NCBI GenBank assembly: GCA_009763385.1
Contig: CM019823.1
Location: 45,136,222 to 45,200,221 of the forward strand
Direction of reading: 5' to 3'
Length of the DNA stretch: 64,000 nt
Origin: Coix lacryma-jobi var. lacryma-jobi
Taxonomy: Eukaryota > Streptophyta > Magnoliopsida > Poales > Poaceae
Position 1 is the first letter of the stretch. Each line of letters begins with the position of its first letter. Below the pieces are notes generated by a model that worked only from the letters and a program-made list of their open reading frames with translations, did not search any database and was not told the origin of the DNA. Of this stretch, positions 55,428-64,000 are shown piece by piece. A program made the position numbers and the translations under genes.

Positions 55428-57258
55428 TGTGACACCCTAAAATTTCATTTTCCAAAATTAGTAACAAATTTGAGCTTTATTTAATTTTCTATGCATTTAA
55501 CCTAGGCCAAATAATAATTTTCGAATAATTAAAATAAACCATAGGGCTTAGAAACATTTTTGTTGCATTCATGCCGGTGCATAATATTTTGTTTGAGTGT
55601 AGGAATAGTGTTGGGTGATTTGAATTCAAACCTAGTTTGAATTTGAGCAAGTTTCAAAAGAGTTTGAAAAGAAAAAGCCTTTTCCTTTTTCTCTTGCACC
55701 GTCCCTCACCTTTTGGCCCAGCCAAAGAACCAGCCTAGCCCGGCCTCCCTCCCTCTCCCTCTTCCTGCGCTCGCCTTGGCCCACGCGCGACCCACCTCCA
55801 TTTCCCCTTCACCCCTGCTCCGGCCCACTCCTGCACCCCACCTCTCTTCTCCCCTCTGCGCACCCCGCGGCCCAGCTCTCCACAGCCTGCTCGCCCGCGA
55901 TCGCAGCGCCCGCCCACGCGTTTCCGCACCCGCCGCTGACATCCCGGTCCCGCTCGTCAGCGCCTCGCCCCGCTCCTGCCAACCCGGGCCCACACGTCAG
56001 CGCTCTGACCCTTCCCCTACCTCGCGCATCCGCTCGGTGCCCGCCGCCGCCGCACTCCTCCCCTCCCGTAACCGTCGGCGAGTGGCCTTAATGGCCACTC
56101 GGCCATCAAGAGACCCCCGTGATGCACCCACGGACCTTCGCCGCACCCCTCTGCCCCTATAAAGCTGGGGCAGAGCCCCCTCGTCCCCTCCTCGCTCCCC
56201 CATTTCCCCCACAAATCCCCCTCGCCGCCTGCGAAGCCCCACCGGCCGCCCTAGCGCCCCGTCGAGCACCCGCAGGAGATGCCGTGTTCGCCCTAAAGGC
56301 CCAGGAGCCCTTCCCTTGTTCCTTGTGCATAGACCAAGCTCACTGTGAGGTTTCCCCCTTTTCAGATCGCCGCCGCCTCCGTCTGCCACCGTGGTAAGTC
56401 CTTCACCGGTGTCGAGGCTACCAGTGTGCTTGCCATTCCCCCGTTGTCCTCTGGTGCGACCCGCGTAGCCAACCGAGGCCAGGAGCGCCCTCCGGCGTGC
56501 TCCAGGGCCGCGGCCATGGAGCGCCGCCGTGCTCCGATGAGCTGGCTGCCGTTCCCGCCGCCGCTCGCACCCGTTCGGCCTTCCTGCGCCGTCCACTTGG
56601 CCACGGACGACCAGGATTAGAAGCGCCCTCCTCCGAAGGGGTATGCGCCGACCGCGTGAACCGGTAGACCCGGGCCAGCCCGCGGTCCACCGCCAGCTGG
56701 TGGACCGGGCCAGTCCTGCCGCGACGCGTGGCGCCACGTCGGCGCCAGCGCAGCAGCCGCTACCTCTTTTGCGAAAAGGCCCCTGTTCTTCTTCAAAACT
56801 AACCCGCAGTCTTCTGCAGTTTTAAAAGGCCCTGTTTTTGTTCGGTTTGACCCCTGAGCTTTTCAAAAATAGGACCCTCCATCCATTATTGCGCAGAAAA
56901 TACATTTTATTTGTTTTAAATCGAAAATGTAGATTGGTTTATTTACAAAATGCCATTTGAACCTTGTTTTCAACATAACTTTTGATTTAAAAGTCCAATT
57001 AGGGTGATTCTTGCGCTCACGTGTCCGTAGAAATGCGTAGAATAGTTTTATAACCTTTTTATCTTGTTTTAGTACTGTTTGGTGTACTGTTCTAATATAA
57101 ATATTATTTTTTTGCATGCAATGATTGAGAATGGATGCTTGTGTGGTGCCTTTAATCCCGTTTAGAGTTCGAGCAGTCCAAGGTGGTCGTGAAGCAGACC
57201 TTTGAAGAAGAGAGACCATCAACACGAGTTTTTGGAAGGCAAGTATAACATGAGTTCC
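55428..57258 (+). repeat. Long gypsy-type LTR, partial
   Basis: It begins tgtgacaccctaaaattt at the broken end of the SIRE LTR. An AT-rich first part is followed by a GC-rich region (55700-56770) with CTATAAAG at 56157-56164 as a likely TATA box and a donor-like gtggtaagtcc near 56393. It is cut at 57258 by the second SIRE element (target repeat candidate gttcc, 57254-57258). Open frames in the GC-rich part on both strands have no domain features. Confidence 0.7.
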
Positions 57259-58834
57259 TGAAAGGATCAAGATGCCCAAGAGGGGGGGGGGGTGAATTCA
57301 GCTTTTCTAAAACTTTAGCAAGAATTAAAACCTATTAAGCCCAATTAACCCCCTTGTTCCTAGAAGTGTGTTTCTTTCTATTCTACCGCACAAAAGACCA
57401 AGTCTATGCCACTCCTACTCTAGCAAAGCAATTAAATAGTGAATGAACAACAAATGTATTGTGGAATTGAATTGCTCAAAGGTAAATGCGTAAGTAAAGG
57501 AGTAGAGATGACAAGACGATCTTTTTGTCGAGGTATCGAGGTGTCGGCACACCCCCTAGTCCTCATTGGAGCACCCGCGCAAGGGTATCGCTCCCCCTTG
57601 ATCCGTGCAAGGATCAAGTGCTCACTACGAGCTGATTCTTCGCCACTCCGGCCCGGTGAATCGCTCGCTACCGGTCACAACTTGACTTGGGTCATCCACA
57701 AAGCCTCCGGATGATCACCAAGCTCTTTGATCACCACCAAGCCATCTAGGTGATGGCGATCACCAAGAGTAACAAGCTAGAACTCTCACTTGACCAAGAC
57801 AAGGCCAAAGAGATGGATGGATGCACACTTGCTACTCAATTCTCACTAGGAGGTCACTAATTCTCTCAATTAGCAATTCTCTCAACCTCACTAGGGCTCT
57901 TGCACTTTCTCACACTCACAATGTGTCTCTCAGCAGATGGAAGTGGCAAGAACACTCTAATGGATGAAGGGGGAGGAATATAAATACTCCCCCAACCGGT
58001 CATCCAAAAGAGCACCGAACAGGTGTTTCTGCGGGGGCATCGAACGCTCCGATGCCTGGCATCGGACGCTCCGATGACCTTGACCAACGGTCGACTGTAC
58101 CACCTGTCAGACATGTTAAAGGAGCATCGGACGCTGGGCAGCGTTCGATGCCACCACAATGGACGCGTCCGATGTGGTTACCCTCTCTGGAACCTCTCTT
58201 CATGGACATTGGACGCTGGCCCTCAGCGTCCGATGCCAGCGTCCGATGCAGACTCAAATTCACGCGCACGTGAACAGTGGCACATGCGCGTCCGATGTGA
58301 CAACATCGGCGCGTCCGATGCCACGCACTAGACTAAACCCTAGTCTGAGTGAGCATCAGACGCGTCCGATGCCCACCAGGCCAGCGTCCGATGCCCTTCT
58401 CAAGGGCAAAACCAACTCGGATCGTGATGTGGCCTTAACGACTTTTCATCCTCTCGACATAAGGCATCTCTCTGAGCTACCTAGGGCTATGAAATAACAA
58501 GTGTGCACCACACCTACCTCAATAGACTTATCTAGGTCAAGCTACTGATTCACGCTCCCCTTTATAGTACGGCCAAAGGGAAAAACAAAGACCTAAGACT
58601 ACCTAAGTGTCCTCCAACACCATATGACACTTAGCCTAGTCTACCACCGTCTTCGTCGTCCGTCCTTTGAAAACTAAAACAATATCCATCGCCAGGGGAC
58701 ATGAACTCCATATGCCCATATCGTCGCCATTACCGTGACCTAACTCAGTCCTGTTTCTGCAAAGCATACGTTAGTCACAGTAATCTTGTGTTTCATCCAA
58801 TCACCGAAACCCACTAGGGGCCAAGATGCGTTCA
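57259..58834 (-). repeat. 3' LTR of the second SIRE element
   Basis: The 1576-bp LTR runs from tgaaaggatcaagatgccc (inverted LTR end) to gatgcgttca (inverted LTR start, TGAACGCATC). It holds a cluster of catcggacgc / gcgtccgatg motifs at 58030-58400 and a TATTTATA on the minus strand at 57979-57986. Confidence 0.9.
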
Positions 58835-58850
58835 ATCTCCCCCTTTTTGG
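58835..58850 (-). other. Polypurine tract of the second SIRE element
   Basis: Minus strand CCAAAAAGGGGGAGAT abuts the LTR start TGAACGCATC. Confidence 0.85.
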
Positions 58851-59364
58851 TGATTGATGACAACACGAGATCGAGTATAGATAGAAGAGGTTTTTAAATC
58901 ATGACATGTATGAACTTGCAATGAATAAGAGAAAACGATTTAGAGGCAAGCTCATACATATCATGCCATCATCCTGCACTCAACAAGTTAGAGTGAATAG
59001 CAAGTGCAAGAGTAAAGAGCTCATGTACATAATAAGTGAGAATTAAGCGCAAGTATACGAGAGAAACGAAATGACATGTCATATAGTATAACATAGTGAG
59101 CACAAACATGTCATGAGATCCATAGCACAAGTATATAACAAAGTAATGTGCAAAAGATGCGATAAAGCGAAGAGCGCATGTGAACATAACATAGCAAAAG
59201 ACGCAAATCCCTCTCACATCGCTCCCCCTATCGCTATACTCGACCACTCTCCCCCTTTGGCAATAATCTCCAAACTAAGCAACGGAGGGGGGAGGTGGTG
59301 CAGACGAGCCAGGTGTAGACGAGCCAGGTGCAGACTCTGGAGACCTCTGAGTGAACTCAAACTA
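58851..59364 (-). other. Spacer of the second SIRE element
   Basis: AT-rich sequence between the env-position ORF and the polypurine tract. No gene is recognised. Confidence 0.6.
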
Positions 59365-61701
59365 CTACATAATAGCCTCGGAGTCTGAAGAAGAGTCGCC
59401 GGTAGCCTAGTGACCCTCTAGAGCTGGAAGCTGAGGTGAAGCGGTCCGGGTCGGCTCGGGCACTGACTGCTCTGTCTGCTCTGGCTGCTCTGGTTCTGTC
59501 GCAGTCTCTGTAGCTGTGTCAGCCTGAGTGTCGGAGTGCGGAAGCTCGTGTATCGGAGATAACTCAGGGTGAACAGTCGTGGTTGTCTCTGACTGGACAG
59601 GCTCAGTCTGCTCTGAGGACGTGATGGGACTCGGTAAGGTCTTTTGTGGTGGAAGTCAGAGGAGCCGTCGACGTCTGCACTGGGTCCTAAAGATTAGGTG
59701 TGGGAAACCTAGTGAGCTCACTAAAGCTGGCTGACAGATCCCGTGTCACTGTGGTGGTCGTCGCATACAGGGACTCTGTCGGTCGAGGGGTGAAGCCAGT
59801 GCGCAGTGGAATGAAGAGTAGGGCGCCGCCTGGAGGAGTAGTGAAGCTCGTGAAATGTGAAGAGCTGGGGCCGAACGACTGCGGTGGCTGACTGAACGGC
59901 TGAGGTGGCGGTGGAACCTGATGCTGCCACTGAAGCTGCTGCTGCTGAGGTGGAGGATGCTGCCACTGCCACTGTGGAGGTCCGCTCATGATGCGCTCCA
60001 TGAAAGAAAGAGTCTGCTGCTGGAGCTGGAGCATCTGCTGCTGATGGGCATCGGACCTCTCCTGTGTCTGCTGCTGTGCGAGGGCCTGCTGCTGAGCCAA
60101 CCGCTGCTGCTCCTAGGCTAACTTCTGGACGTCCTGAGTGACCGTCCTCTGCTGCTCCTCCATCCAAGAGAGTATGGCTAGCAGAGCGGGGTCGGAGGAA
60201 GCAGTACCACTCGGCCCGGCCTCTGAGTAGTGAGCGCTAGGCTAAAAGTGGGGCGGGAGTTGGTAGTCCTCATCTAAGCTATCTGTGGGGTCCTCGGCCA
60301 CGTAGGCGTCCTCACCCTCTAAAGCTGCAAGCTCCTGATCGACGAGTGCTCTGACGGTCTCGTCCTGCTCCTGAGCGGACTCTGGCACCTCTGGCCGCTG
60401 TCTCGAGCTAGAAGAGGCTCCCGGCTGCGGCTGCTACTGCCTGTGGTCCTGACCGTGTCCTAGTAGCTGACTCATGTTATACTTAGGGAGCATGGTCGCG
60501 GAGCCGGTGAGGGACTGCCTGGGGTGAGATCCAGTGGTGGCAGCTACCTTCCAAAGTATATACGAAATCCAATGGGCATACGACAGCTGCCTGCGGGCCT
60601 TGATGCCCTCTGCAACGGTGTCCTCCATCTCACACAAGATGACGTCCCAGAGGTCGAACTCCTGCTGCCTGACCATGTAAGCAAGTAACCAGAGCTGAAG
60701 GCGAGATAGTCCCTCTCGGAAGCCCACCCTGGGAAGCAAGGTCTGCCGAAGAACCTCGTTGAGGATCCGAGTCGTAGGGGTGAGATCCCTAGGCGCGCGA
60801 CTCGAACCCTTGCCGAAGGGCTCAGTGAAGCAGAGGCGGACCAAGTCGGTCGACGGTTGTGCACCACCGTGAGGGCGGCGGGGTGGCTCCGTCCTGTCGT
60901 AGCACAGGTCATGGATCCGAGTCTGAGAGTGTCGCAGTCCAAACCAATCCCGGATCTCAGAAGAAAACAATCGGTAGTGCTCCCCCTCAAATGCGAACTC
61001 AATCGTCTCTCGGTCAGGGTGCACCCAAAGTGACGCATAGAACTGAAACACTCAATCCTCGATATACGAGCCAGACCGCCCTAGAAGGTCTGCCAAACCA
61101 GGTAGATAGGTGAGAATGGGGCAGATCTGCTCTCCAGCTACTGTGACTACTGCTTCCAAGGGACAGACGTGCTGTGAACGTAAGCAGATGCCGACGTTCC
61201 TGCATCCCTGATAGAAATCCTCTTGAAGAACAATGAAGAAATCTGCCCCTACCTGCTGCTGCCTCTCCCTCGGGAACCACTGCTCAACTGGTACAAGCCT
61301 GAGGGTCTGAATCTGTGAACAAGTAGCTGCCCGGAGGTCCAGTCGTGGAATCGGCGGGGGCGAACGTGCTCCCCGCAGAGGGACATCGGGCCGGGGTGGC
61401 ACCGCAGTCCTGCGACGAGTGGACCGACGCCCAGGAACCTCCTCAGGATCCTCCTCCTCTGCCTCGGCCTCTGCCTCAGCTGCCTCTGGTGCCTCTGGTG
61501 CCTCGGCCTCTGCCTGGCCCTACCCGGAGCTCTCGGGCTCCACACTCGGAGAGGTGAACGTCATCCGGCGACTGGCAACCATAAGCGTGCCAGTCGGCGA
61601 GTGGTGAAACCGCTCAACTGCTCTGCGCTGCTCGGGCGACAACTGATCCTCGATCCGCAGACCGCCTCCACAGCCTCCCTGCTCAGCACACTCTGCGGCG
61701 G
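59365..61701 (-). pseudogene. Env-position ORF of the second SIRE element
   Basis: Read on the minus strand: AECAEQGGCGGGLRIEDQ, an Ala/Glu-rich acidic linker, then the domain shared with 40262-40907 and 52120-52360 (LQEDFYQGCRNVGICLR, LPGLADLLG, QFYASLWVHPDRE, TEPPRRPHGG, FREGLSRLQLWLL, FDLWDVILCEMEDTV, YAHWISYIL). A Gln-rich coiled coil, a Pro/Gln-rich stretch and a Thr/Pro/Gln-rich end follow. From 61701 to 59687 it is one frame, broken only by TAG at 61520, 60434, 60242, 60113 and 59687 and a TGA at 61052. A frame change near 59640 precedes the end. The start is lost to the insertion at 61702. No membrane segment is seen. Confidence 0.72.
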
Positions 61702-61728
61702 TGTTGACACCAGAATTTCGCACGCATG
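61702..61728 (+). repeat. 5' LTR remnant (27 bp) of the deleted Tat-related element
   Basis: tgttgacaccagaatttcgc plus seven bases matches the start of the LTR at 62479 with a few differences. It abuts exon 3 of the antisense gene, marking the deletion junction. Confidence 0.75.
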
Positions 61729-62225
61729 GATCCGTACAACATTGAAGGCAAGTGCCGCGCCGTATCCCATGCCAGCTCTGGAGATTTCAGGGAGGATTCG
61801 GGTAACTTCGTTCACCCGCCTCAGGGCCGTCGTGCCCGGTGCATTGGCCATAATGGCGAGATTGGCGATAGCAGCTTCAAGAGCATGAAGCTTGGCCTCC
61901 AGAGCTAAAAGGAAGAAAAATAAATAAAGGCGAGAGAGGGAAAACAAAGACAGAAATGACAAAATACTTGCCGGCGGCCCGATTCCGAGCAACGTCGCGC
62001 TCCCGAGAAACTAGATAAATCTCTTGGTTCTTCTCTTCTAGATCAAGATGAAGATCTATGATCTGTTGCGTCAAGTCCTCGGAGAGGTCATCACTAACCC
62101 TCCTGAACAAAGGTAACATAATAAGAACGACTACTTCATTTTGATAAAATAAAAGATAGCAACCTTCTCCTGGAAGTGCTGGAGATGCCAAGATCGGAGC
62201 CATGATTGCTCGCAACGGAAGACAT
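61729..62225 (-). pseudogene. Antisense gene of the deleted Tat-related element, C-terminally truncated
   Basis: Exons on the minus strand: 62225-62164, 62102-61972 and 61904-61729 (cut by the deletion). Intron 1 is 61 bp, GT-AG, phase 2; intron 2 is 67 bp, phase 1, with a GC donor (gcaagta) and AG acceptor. Positions and phases equal those of the gene at 42951-43790. Exon 2 encodes a coiled coil (IIDLHLDLEEKNQEIYLV), and exon 3 an Ala-rich helical segment (LEAAIANLAIMAN, ISRAGMGYGAALAF). The start is taken as ATG 62225, whose frame joins correctly; ATG 62203 is out of phase. The frame is open up to the junction. Confidence 0.68.
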
Positions 62226-62463
62226 CCTTTGAGTTGGATTGGGTGATAATAGGAGGAAAAGAGGGTTTTCTTGTTTTTGAGATTGGAACAGGGGAGCTTG
62301 AGAGAATAGGCCGAAGTGAAATGAAGGGTGACTTAAAAACCCCAAAGAGTGCATCGGGAGATGAATCAGCAGGTAAGGCAATTATGACACGGGAGGTGGA
62401 TGCTTCCAGAGGTTCCACGTCAGTAAACAGGAAAAAAGAATTTTGGAATAAATATTTATCCCA
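62226..62463 (-). other. Upstream region of the antisense gene
   Basis: Likely 5' UTR and promoter of the minus-strand antisense gene, lying between it and the polypurine tract. No clear TATA box is seen. Confidence 0.4.
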
Positions 62464-62478
62464 AAATTAGGGGGCATG
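62464..62478 (+). other. Polypurine tract of the deleted Tat-related element
   Basis: aaattagggggcatg directly precedes the LTR start tgttgacac and closely matches the tract of the element at 40908-52119. Confidence 0.8.
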
Positions 62479-64000
62479 TGTTGACACTAGAATTTTGCAC
62501 GCATGGGAGGATGACAAGAGGGCCCAGCCAGCAGTAAGGAAGAGATTCGGCAAACGAATCGGACGATCAGTTGGCTCTCAAGAATTCGGTGAGCAACCGA
62601 GGATGGTTAGCATTCGAAATTTATACGGTGAGCTGTTTTGCGAAGCAGCGGCTCCATTCGGGAAATGGATATGGCAAGTAAGCAGGACGACTATTTGGTC
62701 CTCAGGGCTTCGGTGAATGTCTGTGCGGTCGGCTATTTTACAGAGCGGTGGATAAAACCGGCTTGCACGAGAAGACACTTGACGCCGAAAAGATTAGGAA
62801 TAGGACTTGTATCTTTCCATATTCTATTATGTAAATTGTAATCGTTTAGGACTCATGTTTCGTCCAGAGTATAAATATAAACCCTCGACCATTGTAAAAA
62901 GGGTTCACAACCACATCAATACAAACCGGCCTCGTGCCATCTTCGAGTCCTTAGTTGTGTCGTCGAGTTCTTCGAGAGGAATCATCGATCCGTCGACCTC
63001 CGTAAGTACCGACAACCTTGCTATCATGTCTAGTATCATGCGGTGGATTTAGATATGATGCAAGTAGTCTCGTATGTTAAGGTTAGTATCGTGCGGCGGA
63101 TTTAAGTTTATGACCGAAAGTTTTTGCTTGTGCCTTGTATCGTGCGGCGGATTAAGTCATGAGTAGAAACAGTTATCGGCTCTATTAGATTTGGCAGATC
63201 TGATAGATTCATTAAGTTATCATGTGTTATATGATTTATTTATTTAATTCTTGTAACACTCTTTTGCCCAATCTAGATTGATCTTTGTTCGGCCTTGTCG
63301 CACGAGTTTGCTTGTGCTCTCTTTTAATCATAAGATCATGATGGCTGAATCAACTTTCAATCTGGATTGTCACATGTTGTGGGTTTATGCATGTCAATCA
63401 TGGTTAGGTTTCGATGAAACTAGGTGTCGTGCGGTAGATGCAGGTTTTAGATTAGTTTAATCATGCTTGCTTGTTTGTTCCTTCTTCATGGACCCAATTC
63501 GGCTGGTTTGCCGATTTTGGTTAAGCTTACACGAGTAATGAGCTTTTATAGATCTGTTCAAATACATGCATGCTTTTAGCTTGTTATAATTAGATTGTAT
63601 CATGCGGTGGATTGATCTAATTATAAGAAGTGGTGTAGACTTATAGCAAGTGGTATCATGCGGTGGATTAGCTTTGCTTGAGTTTATATCTGACCGGTTT
63701 ATGAAGACTAAACGTGCGGCAGATTAGTTGGATTAGCCTATGCATGTGTTATTTGAATAGATCTATATTTGCAAGTTACCTGTTTATAATATCTTTAATT
63801 TGTTCAAGCATGTCTTTCTTTACATATGCATTCGGCAGTTAATATGCTTTACATACTCTGTTCTCATACAAGCCGAATGACTTTACAAACATGCTCTGAC
63901 AGACAGCTTCTATAGCTGTGTGCCGTCGTGATTGGCTTGCAGCGCCGTACATATGGAACTGTCTAGTTTTAACCGGCATGTTCCAAAGGTATTCTCACAG
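62479..64000 (+). repeat. 3' LTR of the deleted Tat-related element (partial)
   Basis: It starts tgttgacactagaattttgc and continues to the window end. TATAAATATAA at 62870-62880 is a likely TATA box. Downstream, from about 63033 to 63725, a motif like tatcgtgcggcggatt recurs seven times at irregular spacing. No gene. Confidence 0.75.

Larger units (their letters stand above)
57259..61701 (-). mobile_element. Second SIRE/Maximus-type copia element, 3' portion
   Basis: In minus orientation, from right to left: env-position ORF, spacer, polypurine tract, 3' LTR. It is cut at 61701 by a Tat-related element; its pol and 5' LTR would be beyond the window. The LTR shares its layout but not its exact sequence with the first SIRE element. 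Confidence 0.85.
61702..64000 (+). mobile_element. Internally deleted Tat-related element (runs off the window)
   Basis: It consists of the first 27 bases of its 5' LTR (61702-61728), then the antisense gene, polypurine tract and 3' LTR from 62479. gag, pol and most of the 5' LTR are gone. LTR start, polypurine tract and antisense gene are all similar to the element at 40908-52119, so the two are related families. Confidence 0.75.

Noticed and set aside
55997..56737. 246-codon minus-strand frame and several long plus-strand frames
   Set aside because: The region is GC-rich LTR leader where stops are rare. Frames are open on both strands, Arg/Gly/Pro-rich and without domains.

Overview
The window looks like repeat-dense nuclear DNA of a grass (Poaceae, probably a panicoid; the species cannot be read from the sequence). 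The grounds are Stowaway- and Tourist-like MITEs with typical grass ends, long-LTR chromoviruses, SIRE/Maximus-type copia elements, Tat-type gypsy elements with two RNase H domains, and one grass-like tandem ubiquitin-like gene. Over 90% is nested LTR retrotransposon.

Layout. (A) 1-26354: a Tekay-like chromovirus on the minus strand (3' LTR, pol, gag, an extra leader ORF, 5' LTR). Its 5' LTR is split by a very young Tat-type element (10222-23094, TSD ctaag) that carries a 245-bp tandem array and a six-exon antisense gene. (B) 26355-30880: the only island without LTR elements. It holds three MITE-like elements and a minus-strand gene for a protein with two ubiquitin-like domains and its own TATA box. 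(C) 30881-64000: a stack of insertions. An LTR fragment (30881) is broken by a SIRE-type copia element (31233-55427), which hosts a solo LTR (37339-39183, TSD ccggt) and a Tat element (40908-52119, TSD gaggc). Its 3' LTR abuts a gypsy LTR (55428), which is broken by a second SIRE element in reverse (57259). That one is broken by a deleted Tat-related element (61702 to beyond the end).

How the parts fit together. Beyond gag-pol, these elements carry accessory genes in characteristic places. The Tekay element has a leader ORF whose first 12 residues after Met match the histone H3 tail at 10 positions, followed by a coiled coil and an acidic end; the same element has a chromodomain-like end on its integrase. 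All three Tat-type elements carry an antisense gene with introns between pol and the 3' LTR; the one at 42951-43790 is fully open (223 codons) although its host gag-pol has seven premature stops. Both SIRE elements carry a shared ORF of unknown function in the env position.

Two window-wide patterns affect every call. Premature stops in the older elements are overwhelmingly TAG (21 of 26 tallied), as expected from C-to-T loss at CAG (CHG) sites. Many frameshifts, including all those in the youngest element and the one in the ubiquitin-like gene, look like single missing bases in homopolymer runs, so some broken genes may be intact in the real genome. Family names come from motifs read by eye; no database was searched.
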